Assembly (NCBI RefSeq): GCF_009928525.1
Contig: NZ_JAABOK010000003.1
Location: 124,001-188,000 of the forward strand
Length of the DNA: 64,000 nucleotides
Reading direction: 5' to 3'
Origin: Chitinophaga solisilvae
GTDB taxonomy: Bacteria > Bacteroidota > Bacteroidia > Chitinophagales > Chitinophagaceae
The position numbers and the translations under genes were made by a program. The notes under the pieces are model-generated. The model did no database searches, had not been told where the DNA came from, and saw nothing but the letters and a program-made list of their open reading frames with translations. Of the stretch, positions 1 to 7,872 are shown in pieces; position 1 is the first letter of the stretch; each line of letters starts with the position of its first letter.

Positions 1-1
1 A

Positions 2-283
2 ACAAAGAAAGACACCGTAGGTATCAGGGTACCAGATAATAATATCTGCAGAACTATTGTAAAAGAGCTGGATAATCCGTTGATGAGTACTACCCTGCCC
101 ATAGAGCACTACGTAGAAGAATATACGGACCCGGAAATCATTTATGAGAAGTTCGGCCGGCAGGTGGATATTGTGGTGGACGGTGGCCCGGGCGGAATGG
201 CATTCTCCACCGTGATAGACTGCACCGGCCCTGAACCGGAACTTATCCGCGAAGGATTAGGCAGTTTTGAAGAGATTACCTGA
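2..283 (+). CDS. Sua5/YciO/YrdC family protein, C-terminal part
   Basis: The gene is cut by the window edge; the frame is open from base 2 to the TGA at 281-283. The translated start TKKDTVGIRVPDN followed by PLMSTTLP is the part of the YrdC fold that in this family binds ATP and bicarbonate/threonine to make threonylcarbamoyl-AMP for the tRNA t6A modification. The end, with VDGGPGGMAFSTVID and a REGLGSFEEI tail, resembles YciO more than the minimal YrdC/TsaC. The activity of YciO-type members is less certain than that of TsaC. Family placement is firm; the exact subfamily is an inference from about 93 residues. Confidence 0.8.
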   Translation, partial: TKKDTVGIRVPDNNICRTIVKELDNPLMSTTLPIEHYVEEYTDPEIIYEKFGRQVDIVVDGGPGGMAFSTVIDCTGPEPELIREGLGSFEEIT

Positions 284-296
284 TAAATATTTTTTT

Positions 297-602
297 ATGA
301 AGAAGATGTGGTGGATAACCGGTTGCTGCTGCCTGTGGGGAATGCTGCCTGCATCAGCCCAGACATTTTCACTGAAGCCGGTACACCTGTTGCCGGCAGT
401 TAAACCGGCTGTAGTAATGCCTGCCCCTGCCCCGGTTAAACCGGCAGCGTATCCTGTTTATATGATGGCATCCAATGCTTATTATAACCAGCATTTCGGG
501 TTTTTCTGCAAACAGGAATGGGGTTGGCAGAAAAAGACAGGCTTGCCTTTGAAAGTACGGCTCGGTAGCTATGATTATACGCAACGCAAAGAAGGAAAGT
601 GA
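297..602 (+). CDS. small secreted protein of unknown function
   Basis: This is a 101-residue protein. An upstream in-frame start at 267 would overlap the preceding gene, but the start at 297 gives a clean signal peptide (MKKMWWITGCCCLWGMLPASA, cut before Q). The middle is rich in Pro, Ala and Val and contains repeated PAVKPA/PAPVKPA words. The end is aromatic and basic (NAYYNQHFGFFCKQEWGW, then a Lys/Arg-rich tail). I do not recognise the family. It lies 13 bases after the Sua5/YciO gene and is followed by a strong bidirectional terminator, so the two are probably one transcript. Export to the periplasm or surface is inferred from the signal peptide only. Confidence 0.6.
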   Translation: MKKMWWITGCCCLWGMLPASAQTFSLKPVHLLPAVKPAVVMPAPAPVKPAAYPVYMMASNAYYNQHFGFFCKQEWGWQKKTGLPLKVRLGSYDYTQRKEGK

Positions 603-696
603 GTACGGTCGGTGTTTTTGTTGTATTTATTTGCTTGAGGCAAATAAATATATTTGACATAGTCAATTAATATGCCGGCGGGTAAATGTCATAAAA

Positions 697-722
697 AAAG
701 GCGGTCTGACAAGACCGCCTTT
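697..722. terminator. bidirectional intrinsic terminator
   Basis: A perfect 11-bp stem (AAAGGCGGTCT / AGACCGCCTTT) with a GACA loop is flanked by a run of A on the left and TTTCC on the right. It sits between two convergent genes and can end both. It is the only convergent junction in the window with a classic short GC-rich terminator; four of the other convergent junctions carry the long palindromes instead. Confidence 0.85.
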
Positions 723-741
723 CCTTTATTTACAGGGATAA

Positions 742-1890
742 TTATTTAATACCCAGTTTCTTTGCGATATCTGCAGGTAACGCTTTTTTGTTCACCATGT
801 AGCTGGTGGTTTTATAAGCGAAGTAAGGCATGGAAGCGTAGAAGTAACCCTGGCTGAAAGTTTCAGTACCCCAGGAGTTTTTCACGCGGAAGTATTTGGT
901 GCCGTTCTGATCTTTTACCAGGCCAACGATATGCATACCGTGGTCATCCTGGGTTTCGAAATTATCAAAAGCTACCTGGCGTACTTCAGGAGTGATGGTT
1001 TTTTCGGTACCTGGCTGCAGGAAGGCATTTTTCTTTTCTTCGGCAGACATATCCGCGAAGTCTTTTTCCGGCACGATAGCCAGGCCTTCCTTGAAGTTGA
1101 AGCCCTTTTCGCTTACATCAGCAGCCCATGCAATAGTGTAGCCGTTCATGATAGCGTTTTCAGCGATATTGGTAAAGTCAGTCAGGTTTACGTTGTATAC
1201 CTTTTCCCAGTTCCAGTTATCCGGAATTTCCAGTACAAACTGTGAGTTGTAAGGGTGGTGGTTGAAGGAAGTAATCAGCACATAATCGTCAGCATTCAGG
1301 CCCAGTTCTTTAGCGAAAGACTGCGGCGTGTATGATTTGCCGTTATAATCAAATTTTTCAGGAGCTTCGCCCATATAGGCGTTCAGTACGCCGTTAAAGG
1401 CTTTTTTCCAGTCTGGGTTGATAGTGCCCTGCGCATCGCCGATAGTTTTCACCAGGCCTTCCAGGAGTTTTTCCATTTCAGCGTGGTTGTACATTTTTAC
1501 TTTGTTGCCATCGTAAGCGCTTTGAGGTACCAGGCCGTATTCACGCAGACAGAGGAGATCGTCCGGGAAACCGCCGCCTTCTCCGAAGTTGCTTTTTCCA
1601 TGCATGCGAACGTAGTTATCAGCTTTCAGCGGATACATTTTACGTACCACAAACATTTCGCTCAGGTTGAGGCCCTTGTGTTTACCGTTGCGCAGTAATT
1701 CAGATTCAAAAAAAGATAATCCGGAAAAAGACCAGCAGGTACCTGTGCGGCCCTGGTTCTGTACGTCTCCCGCATCCAGGTTCTTCAGAACCGTAAACTG
1801 ATAGCGGCTACCTTCCACATTGGTGCTGGTTTGTGCAAATGCTGCAGATGTACCGCAAAGCAAGGCTGCACCTATTATCCAATTCTTCAT
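742..1890 (-). CDS. secreted C1B (bleomycin hydrolase-like) cysteine aminopeptidase
   Basis: This is a 382-residue protein. The start at 1890 is chosen because it gives a signal peptide (MKNWIIGAALLCGTSAAFAQ); the longer open frame upstream overlaps the GNAT gene in another frame and is not coding. The catalytic Cys lies in QNQGRTGTCWSFSG, the His in DDHGMHIVG, and the Asn-Trp pair in RVKNSWGT, as in papain-fold C1 peptidases of the PepC/bleomycin hydrolase type. Those relatives are cytoplasmic hexameric aminopeptidases; export of this one suggests periplasmic peptide digestion. A -7 element lies about 32 bases upstream. The neighbouring GNAT gene is read in the same direction but has no clear link. 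Confidence 0.9.
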   Translation of the reverse strand: MKNWIIGAALLCGTSAAFAQTSTNVEGSRYQFTVLKNLDAGDVQNQGRTGTCWSFSGLSFFESELLRNGKHKGLNLSEMFVVRKMYPLKADNYVRMHGKSNFGEGGGFPDDLLCLREYGLVPQSAYDGNKVKMYNHAEMEKLLEGLVKTIGDAQGTINPDWKKAFNGVLNAYMGEAPEKFDYNGKSYTPQSFAKELGLNADDYVLITSFNHHPYNSQFVLEIPDNWNWEKVYNVNLTDFTNIAENAIMNGYTIAWAADVSEKGFNFKEGLAIVPEKDFADMSAEEKKNAFLQPGTEKTITPEVRQVAFDNFETQDDHGMHIVGLVKDQNGTKYFRVKNSWGTETFSQGYFYASMPYFAYKTTSYMVNKKALPADIAKKLGIK

Positions 1891-1921
1891 GAGTAATAAT
1901 GATGGTTTTTTAACAAAGGGC

Positions 1922-1929
1922 CAAAAATA
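1922..1929 (-). promoter_or_regulatory. candidate -7 promoter element for the C1B peptidase
   Basis: On the minus strand this reads TATTTTTG, an exact match to the Bacteroidota -7 consensus TAnnTTTG. It would place transcription start about 25 bases before the ATG at 1890. I could not assign a -33 TTG box with confidence. Confidence 0.4.
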
Positions 1930-1990
1930 AGGGAAAGGAGGTATTCTTCCCTTTAAAAGATGGATGAACGGAGCATTACGGGGTACTTGA

Positions 1991-2515
1991 TTACTTTTCT
2001 TCGTAATGGGCGCGGGTGATCTCCCACTCCCACAGGTCTTCGTTTTCCCTGTTTTTGATAGTGCCGACAAAACGCATTCCTGATTTTTGTAATATTTTAA
2101 CGGATGCGTTGTATTCTTCCTCTGTGTGTGCGATGACGCGTTGAACATAGGAATGCCCGAAGGCAAACCGGATAAGGCCCTGTGCCATTTCGGAGCCAAG
2201 CCCTTTTTCGCGGTAGTCGGGGGTAATCTCGTAGCCCATTTCCACGATGCCGTCCTGATTAGGTTTTCCCTTGAAACCGCCGGCGCCGATGAGGCGTTTA
2301 TCTTCCCGGTGGATAACGAGATAAAAGAACCAGCCGAGCATAGAAGGGTCGTTGCGTAATTTATCATATGCCACCAACACCATTTCAGGGTATTCTGTCC
2401 AGCCTTCCTGCACCGTAATTCCAAGCAGGTCAGCCAGTGTATCATTGCCCTGTAATAGTGATTCAAAGTGCAACAGCGAGCAAGGCAACAATTGTAGTCG
2501 AGGTGTTTGGATCAT
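1991..2515 (-). CDS. GNAT family N-acetyltransferase (RimJ/RimL type)
   Basis: This 174-residue protein has the GNAT fold signature: LIGAGGFKG in the central strands, EMGYEITPDYREKGLGSEMAQGLI as the acetyl-CoA binding motif A, and HTEEEYNASVKILQKSGMRFVG as the last helix and strand. The start MIQTPRLQLLP is typical of the RimJ/RimL group, which acetylate protein N-termini or small amines; the substrate cannot be told from sequence. It lies about 120 bases downstream of the end of polA in the same direction, with palindrome 2558-2680 between them, and upstream of the C1B peptidase. Confidence 0.88.
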   Translation of the reverse strand: MIQTPRLQLLPCSLLHFESLLQGNDTLADLLGITVQEGWTEYPEMVLVAYDKLRNDPSMLGWFFYLVIHREDKRLIGAGGFKGKPNQDGIVEMGYEITPDYREKGLGSEMAQGLIRFAFGHSYVQRVIAHTEEEYNASVKILQKSGMRFVGTIKNRENEDLWEWEITRAHYEEK

Positions 2516-2557
2516 GTTTTGAAACTAGTAAACTGTTTTGGGAAATACAAGTGTGAA

Positions 2558-2680
2558 GAATTATGAATTACGAATGATGAATGATGAGTTGAAAGCGAAA
2601 ATATAAGCGTACAATTATTTTTGATCGTTGCTAATATTTTCGCTTTCAACTCATCATTCATCATTCGTAATTCATAATTC
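2558..2680. repeat. family A long palindrome, 47-bp perfect arms
   Basis: The arms at 2558-2604 and 2634-2680 are perfect reverse complements with a 29-base loop. The outer arm has GAATTATGAATTACGAATG; the interior has AAAGCGAAAATAT rather than the GCGAAGA core of most copies. The element ends 7 bases from the polA stop codon (2688-2690, minus strand), so it would form the 3' end of the polA transcript. Confidence 0.95.
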
Positions 2681-2687
2681 CTGTTAA

Positions 2688-5507
2688 TTAGTGTGCTTGC
2701 AGCCAGTTCTCGCCGGTTCCCAGTTCTGCTTCTACGGGAACGGCCAATGGTAATGCGCTGCGCATACAGTCTAATATCAGGGGTTTAATTATTTCGAGTT
2801 CTGAACGGTGCGCATCAAAAACCAATTCGTCATGCACCTGCAGGAGCATGCGGGAGCGCAGGTTATTTTCTTTGAAAGCCTTGTTCACTGCTATCATGGC
2901 CAGTTTGATCATATCTGCGGCTGTACCCTGGATTGGCATATTGATGGCGTTTCTTTCGGCATAACCGCGTACTACGGCATTGGAAGAGTTAATATCTTTC
3001 AGCCATCTTTTTCTGCCCAGTGTCGTTTGTACGTAACCGTTAGTCTGTGCAAACTGTATCTGGTCATCCATATATTTTTTAATGGACGGATACTGTGCAA
3101 AGTAGTTATCTATCAGTGTTTTGGCTTCACTACGCGGAATACCCAGGTTTTCGGATAATCCGAATGCGCTCACGCCGTAGATGATGCCGAAGTTGACGCT
3201 TTTGGCATTGCGGCGCATATCAGGCGTTACATCTTCCAGCGCTACGTTATACACTTTGGCGGCCGTGGCAGCGTGAATATCTATCTGCTGACGGAATGCA
3301 TCCATCATCTGCTGATCTTCACTGATAGCGGCGATAATGCGCAGCTCAATCTGGGAGTAGTCGGCGGATAATAATACGTATTCTTCATTACGCGGAACGA
3401 ATGCCTTACGTACTTCACGGCCTCTGTCCGTGCGGATAGGAATATTCTGCAGATTAGGATTGTTGGAGCTTAAACGACCGGTTACAGCTACTGCCTGGTT
3501 ATAGGAGGTATGCACGCGGCCGGTACGCGGATTGATCATTAACGGCAATGCATCTACGTAGGTAGATTTCAGTTTGCTCAGCTCACGGAAGATGAGAATA
3601 TCATCTACGATTTTATGTTTGTTGGCGAGCTTTGCCAATACGTCTTCGCCGGTAGCATATTGCCCGGTGCGCGTTTTCTTGGCTTTAGGGTCGAGTTGCA
3701 GTTTTTCAAACAGCACTTCGCCGAGTTGCTTGGGCGATGCGAGTTTGAAGCGAACGCCTGCCTGTTCGTATACGCTTTCTTCCGCCCGTTTGATTTCCGA
3801 TTCCAGTTCACGGGAGTAGTCAGACAGTGCCTGGGTATCGATGCGGATACCTTCAAACTCCATATCAGTAAGTACTTTAACGAGCGGGTTTTCCACTTCG
3901 TAAAATACCTTGTCTACTTTTCTTTCCGGCAGCATCGGGGCAAAAACACCTTTCAGCTGCAGGGTGATGTCTGCATCTTCAGCCGCATATTCCTTGATTT
4001 TTTCTACTTCCACGTCGCGCATATTCCCTTGTCCCTTTCCTTTTTTACCGATGAGGGATTCTATGGAAACCGGCTCGTACTGCAGGTATTGGGCGCTCAG
4101 TGCATCCATGCTCCTGCGGCCTTCCGGCTCAATGAGGTAATGCGCCAGCATGGTGTCGAACAGGTTGGCGGTGACTTCCACTCTATACCATTTCAGCACC
4201 AGCATATCGTATTTGATATTCTGTCCTACGAGTGTGATGGACGGGTGCTGGAACAGCGGCAGAAATTCATGCAGGATAGCGCGTGCAGCATCATGATCGG
4301 CCGGCAGCGGAATATAGTACGCCTCTCCCTGAGTATAGGAAAAGCTCATCCCTACAATATCTACTGCATTGGCATCGGTGCCGGTAGTTTCCGTATCGAA
4401 GCATACTTCCTGCTGTTGCAGCAGCTGCTGAAGCAGTGCGGCTCTTTTTTCAGGGGTATCTGTCAGCTCGTATTGATGTGGCGTGTTGCTGATATTTTTA
4501 TCCGGGGCGAGGAAGCTGGCGGCTTCGGAGGCCGCTTCATCTACTGCTGGTGCGGTATCAACGGCGGTAGCGTTGCCGAACAGGTCTGTCTGCACTACTT
4601 TGGCTTTAGTTTCAGCGCCGTTTCCGCTGGTAAAGCCTTCTCCCAGGATCCTTTTACCCAGTGTCTTAAATTCCAGTTCGGTAAAAATCTCTGTGAGTTT
4701 TTCCTTGTTGATGTCAGTCAGACAGAAATCTTCTTCATGAAAAGTAACCGGTACGTCGGTGATGATGGTAGCCAGTTCTTTGGAGAGGACGGCACTTTCA
4801 GCGCCGGCTTTGATCTTCTCTCCCATCTTGCCGCCGATGGCATCTGCGTTGGCCAGCACATTTTCGAGTGTTTCGTACTGCGCAAGCAGTTTCATGGCTG
4901 TTTTTTCACCAACGCCGGCAATACCGGGAATGTTATCCACAGCGTCGCCCATGAGGCCGAGAATATCGATCACCTGGGATACATCCTTGATCTGCCATTT
5001 TTCACATACTTCCTTTGGACCGAGGATTTCTTCCTTGCTGCCCATGTATGGCGGCTTATAGATATATACATTGTCTTTCACCAGCTGACCGTAGTCTTTA
5101 TCGGGCGTAACCATATATACGTTGTAACCCGCTTCAGCAGCTTGCCAGGCGAGTGTTCCGATAACGTCGTCTGCTTCATATCCATCTAATTCCACCACCG
5201 GGATATTAAATCCTTCGATGATGCGTTTAATATCAGGAAGAGCGTCCAGCAGATCTTCGGGGGCATCTTCCCTGTTGGCTTTATAGTCGGTGAATGTAGT
5301 ATGACGTTCGGTAGGCGCATGTGTATCAAACGCAACGGCCAGGTGAGTAGGTTTTTCTTTATTGATGAGATCCAGTAAAGTTGTTGTAAACCCAAACTGC
5401 GCATTGGTATTGCGCCCCGTGCTGGTAACCCGGGGATTTCTGATCAGAGCGTAATATGCCCTGTAAATCAGCGCCATAGCGTCCAGTAAAAATAATTTCT
5501 TTTGCAT
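2688..5507 (-). CDS. polA: DNA polymerase I
   Basis: This 939-residue protein has all three domains. The N-terminal 5' nuclease (about 1-290) contains LDGYEADDVIGT near residue 110. The 3'-5' exonuclease (about 345-530) keeps its metal ligands (VCFDTETTGT, GQNIKYDML, YAAEDADIT), so proofreading should be active. The polymerase domain has motif A SADYSQIELR (about 715), motif B RRNAKSVNFGIIYG (about 770) and motif C QVHDELVFD (about 890). It acts in Okazaki fragment maturation and excision repair. It appears monocistronic: an upstream -7 element is at 5539-5546 and a long palindrome follows the stop. Length is normal for the family. Confidence 0.98.
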   Translation of the reverse strand: MQKKLFLLDAMALIYRAYYALIRNPRVTSTGRNTNAQFGFTTTLLDLINKEKPTHLAVAFDTHAPTERHTTFTDYKANREDAPEDLLDALPDIKRIIEGFNIPVVELDGYEADDVIGTLAWQAAEAGYNVYMVTPDKDYGQLVKDNVYIYKPPYMGSKEEILGPKEVCEKWQIKDVSQVIDILGLMGDAVDNIPGIAGVGEKTAMKLLAQYETLENVLANADAIGGKMGEKIKAGAESAVLSKELATIITDVPVTFHEEDFCLTDINKEKLTEIFTELEFKTLGKRILGEGFTSGNGAETKAKVVQTDLFGNATAVDTAPAVDEAASEAASFLAPDKNISNTPHQYELTDTPEKRAALLQQLLQQQEVCFDTETTGTDANAVDIVGMSFSYTQGEAYYIPLPADHDAARAILHEFLPLFQHPSITLVGQNIKYDMLVLKWYRVEVTANLFDTMLAHYLIEPEGRRSMDALSAQYLQYEPVSIESLIGKKGKGQGNMRDVEVEKIKEYAAEDADITLQLKGVFAPMLPERKVDKVFYEVENPLVKVLTDMEFEGIRIDTQALSDYSRELESEIKRAEESVYEQAGVRFKLASPKQLGEVLFEKLQLDPKAKKTRTGQYATGEDVLAKLANKHKIVDDILIFRELSKLKSTYVDALPLMINPRTGRVHTSYNQAVAVTGRLSSNNPNLQNIPIRTDRGREVRKAFVPRNEEYVLLSADYSQIELRIIAAISEDQQMMDAFRQQIDIHAATAAKVYNVALEDVTPDMRRNAKSVNFGIIYGVSAFGLSENLGIPRSEAKTLIDNYFAQYPSIKKYMDDQIQFAQTNGYVQTTLGRKRWLKDINSSNAVVRGYAERNAINMPIQGTAADMIKLAMIAVNKAFKENNLRSRMLLQVHDELVFDAHRSELEIIKPLILDCMRSALPLAVPVEAELGTGENWLQAH

Positions 5508-5538
5508 CGCTAAACCTACAAGAATTAATTTGAATGCA

Positions 5539-5546
5539 CAAAATTA
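5539..5546 (-). promoter_or_regulatory. candidate -7 promoter element for polA
   Basis: The minus strand reads TAATTTTG, matching TAnnTTTG, 31 bases before the polA start. Candidate TTG boxes upstream are at spacings of 11 or 24 bases, neither ideal. Confidence 0.4.
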
Positions 5547-5603
5547 AGATTGTAACACAATATACATCCACAATGTATTTTTAGGGCAGAAAAAAATAAG
5601 CAT

Positions 5604-5933
5604 ATGAATAAGATATATTATTTGTCGACCTGTAGCACCTGTAAGAAGATTCTGGAAGAGATAAAAGCGAAAGAAAGGGGGATCATCTTACAGGACATAA
5701 AAAAAGATAAAATCACGCCGGAGCAGCTCGATGAAATGCACCGGCTGGCAGGCAGCTATGAAGCGCTTTTCAGCCGCAGGTCCCAGCAATACCGTCCTAT
5801 GGGCTTGCATGAAAAAGAACTGACAGAAGCTGACTACCGTAACCTGATACTACAGGAATACTCTTTCCTGAAGCGCCCGGTAGGTATTTCCGGCGAGCGG
5901 ATTTTCATTGCCGCAGAAACAAGGAACATGTAG
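5604..5933 (+). CDS. ArsC/Spx/MgsR family thioredoxin-fold protein
   Basis: This 109-residue protein starts MNKIYYLSTCSTCKK with a CxxC at Cys10 and Cys13. The family includes glutaredoxin-type arsenate reductases and the RNA polymerase-binding regulator Spx. The C-terminal FLKRPVGISGERIFIA corresponds to the ArsC segment that carries the conserved Arg contacting the oxyanion. Two Cys in the active site are more like Spx/YffB than classical ArsC, which uses one Cys. No arsenic genes are nearby, so arsenate reduction is doubtful. It converges on the glycosyltransferase, and the palindrome at 5935-6044 fills the gap. Confidence 0.85.
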   Translation: MNKIYYLSTCSTCKKILEEIKAKERGIILQDIKKDKITPEQLDEMHRLAGSYEALFSRRSQQYRPMGLHEKELTEADYRNLILQEYSFLKRPVGISGERIFIAAETRNM

Positions 5934-5934
5934 T

Positions 5935-6044
5935 TATTGGGTTATTTGAGATTTGGTTATTTGAAATGCAGCGAAGATGGTTGCGGATATATTCGCGAAA
6001 TTCTCCGCTGCATTTTAAATAACCAAATATTAAATAACTAAATA
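5935..6044. repeat. family B long palindrome
   Basis: The outer arm carries GGTTATTTGAAATGCAGCG and its reverse complement, with several G-U or single mismatches. The interior GTTGCGGATATATTCGCG also occurs in other family B copies. It starts 2 bases after the stop of the ArsC/Spx gene, and the right end contains the TAG stop of the convergent glycosyltransferase (6038-6040). Confidence 0.9.
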
Positions 6045-7141
6045 GTGGCGACCTTTTTAAGGAGGGCTTTAACCGCGTTTTTGTACTCGTTCATGTCCTG
6101 TTCGTGCTGGAAGGATTTGAACGGGAAGGCAGCAGCAGCTTCAAGGGCGGTTTTTAATACAAATGATTCCTGTGGAAGGGAATAGAAATATCCTTTTTCC
6201 ATCAGGTATTCACCCAGGTAGACCTGTTCAGACTGCCCCGGTGTGGGAATGAGAATCGCCTTTTTATTAAGTTTCACGAGATCCATCAGGGTGGTGTAGC
6301 CGGAGCGGCTCAGCACCAGGTCGGAGGCCAGCATAGCTTCGTTTAACTCTTTGGCGTTCAGGTGATTTACATGGGTGATGCCCGGCGCAATTTCCTCGTG
6401 ATAAGGGGTGCCGGGTTTACCGCTGACAATCAATGCCGTTACAGAAAGCTGTTTTACCTGATCCAGCACCAGTTTTTCCAGGTTGGAGCGTTGTGGCTCC
6501 GGGCCGGAAATCAGGACCAGCAGGTCATATTTTTTAGCTACATTTTCTTTCGGCTCAAAGCGGCTCAGACAGCCTATATACCGGGTGTTGGGCGGTAATT
6601 GCGCCGGGTGGGCCAGTTCGCCGGAGAGATTGTTGCTGCCGTCGAAATCAGGAATCCAGCAGGCGCTGTATTTACGGATAAAACTATAGTTTATTTTCTG
6701 CAGGGTACGCTCAATCCAGCCACCAAAGGGTGTCTTGATAAGCAGCTGATGGGTAATGAACACCGTAGGGATATCTTTATGGTAAAGCCCGAAGCGGTTA
6801 TCAGAAATCACCGCCTGAATGCCATACTCTTTCACCACTTTCTTCAGCCAGCGCTGCTCGTATTTTACAGTACGGTAAATTTTGGGAATCTGTTGTATGA
6901 TCTTCATTCCGAAGAACTTACCTTTCTGCGCGTACTGGATCCGGTATCCGGGAAGCGGCAGTATCTTAATGTCCGGAAATTCCTGCTGTAATAATGCCGC
7001 ATGTTTTCCTTCTGCTGCAATAAAAACTTGAGCACCTGCGTTTAGCATTTCATAGATAAGAGGAATATCACGGGTGGCGTGTCCAAGACCCCAATCCAGG
7101 GGGACAACTAAAATTTTTGCGGGAGTCAGGATTGTGGACAA
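6038..7141 (-). CDS. GT28/GT1-like glycosyltransferase
   Basis: This 367-residue protein opens with AKILVVPLDWGLGHATRDIPL, the glycine/histidine loop of GT-B glycosyltransferases related to MurG and UDP-glucuronosyltransferases. The second domain has LVLISGPEPQRSNLE and SDLVLSRSGYTTLMDLVKLNKKAILIPTPGQSEQ, the nucleotide-sugar binding region of the GT28 C-terminal domain. Such proteins in Bacteroidota are usually annotated only as glycosyltransferases; donor and acceptor are unknown. It is probably cytoplasmic or peripheral at the inner membrane. Its stop codon lies inside the right arm of palindrome 5935-6044. Confidence 0.85.
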   Translation of the reverse strand: MSTILTPAKILVVPLDWGLGHATRDIPLIYEMLNAGAQVFIAAEGKHAALLQQEFPDIKILPLPGYRIQYAQKGKFFGMKIIQQIPKIYRTVKYEQRWLKKVVKEYGIQAVISDNRFGLYHKDIPTVFITHQLLIKTPFGGWIERTLQKINYSFIRKYSACWIPDFDGSNNLSGELAHPAQLPPNTRYIGCLSRFEPKENVAKKYDLLVLISGPEPQRSNLEKLVLDQVKQLSVTALIVSGKPGTPYHEEIAPGITHVNHLNAKELNEAMLASDLVLSRSGYTTLMDLVKLNKKAILIPTPGQSEQVYLGEYLMEKGYFYSLPQESFVLKTALEAAAAFPFKSFQHEQDMNEYKNAVKALLKKVATI

Positions 7142-7253
7142 ATAAATTGATTTTTTTTGCGAATTTAGCTTAAATTACAAAGGGTGATTGTTAAGAAAAG
7201 GTAAACTATTTTGGCTGGATATAAACTAATCGATAAGTATATTAAACTGCAGT

Positions 7254-7379
7254 ATGAAACAATTTAAATGGATGGTGATCTTTTTTCTGTGTGGAAGTTT
7301 AACAACAATGTCGGGCTGTAAAGTGTTTAAGAAAAACGATTGCGGATGTCCCACTATGAACAAAAAGCGGATGCACTAA
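7254..7379 (+). CDS. very small lipoprotein with a CGCP motif
   Basis: This 41-residue reading frame begins MKQFKWMVIFFLCGSLTTMSGC, a signal peptide with a lipobox (M-S-G-C, Cys22). It ends KKNDCGCPTMNKKRMH. Tiny lipoproteins ending in a Cys-Gly-Cys-Pro word plus a basic tail are familiar from Bacteroidota genomes, but I know of no function. It follows the 5' end of the divergent glycosyltransferase by 112 bases and precedes another small unknown gene. Support comes from the lipobox and codon use only. Confidence 0.55.
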   Translation: MKQFKWMVIFFLCGSLTTMSGCKVFKKNDCGCPTMNKKRMH

Positions 7380-7490
7380 CACTCATCATGTAAGCAGCAA
7401 CAACTAACAATTTTACCTTATCTTTTTTTGGATTATCCCGTGAATACCTAGCGAAATAATTTTTTCAGGGAACAATCAAATTTTTTATTC

Positions 7491-7739
7491 ATGAAACCTG
7501 TAGATAGAGATTTATTAATCCTGCTACATGAAGATAGGTACACTGAGCAGCAAATTCAATCCGCCGTAAGACAGATCAGTGAGATGTTGTCTTTAATTGA
7601 AACGATGGACTATTTATGCGCCGTGATGGAAGTAGTAGATTGCAACAAAAGCAGGATTACCAGTAAGCGGGCGACCTTGGAAAAGGCAATATCGCGCAAG
7701 TCACACAAGCCTTTTGAATTCATCATTCACAAGAACTAG
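7491..7739 (+). CDS. small protein of unknown function
   Basis: This 82-residue protein has no signal peptide. It looks mostly helical: QIQSAVRQISEMLSLIETMDYLCAVMEVVDCNKSR is amphipathic and could form a helical hairpin, followed by a basic end (KRATLEKAISRKSHKPFEFIIHKN). I do not recognise a family. It stands alone between the small lipoprotein and the arginase-like gene. It could be a small cytoplasmic regulator, but nothing here shows that. Confidence 0.45.
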   Translation: MKPVDRDLLILLHEDRYTEQQIQSAVRQISEMLSLIETMDYLCAVMEVVDCNKSRITSKRATLEKAISRKSHKPFEFIIHKN

Positions 7740-7839
7740 ATTTTTTCCTGGACTGTAAGTAGTGTATGCGTATCGGTTGTTTAGTAGCTTAACCCGCTGC
7801 TTATAAGTTTCGTTATGCTTTTTTATTAAATTCTTGTTG

Positions 7840-7847
7840 TACGTTTG
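7840..7847 (+). promoter_or_regulatory. candidate -7 promoter element for the arginase-like gene
   Basis: TACGTTTG matches TAnnTTTG and lies 25 bases before the ATG at 7873. No good -33 TTG was found at the usual spacing. Confidence 0.45.
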
Positions 7848-7872
7848 CCATCAAACCAAACCCAAATAAGTG

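Noticed and set aside
1891..2466. N-terminal extension of the C1B peptidase frame by about 190 residues
   Set aside because: It overlaps the GNAT gene in another frame and lacks a signal peptide; the internal Met at 1890 begins a clean signal sequence.
3615..5189. 524-residue open frame antisense to polA
   Set aside because: It is the mirror of the strongly conserved polA coding sequence, has Phe/His-rich composition and no domain, and no start context.
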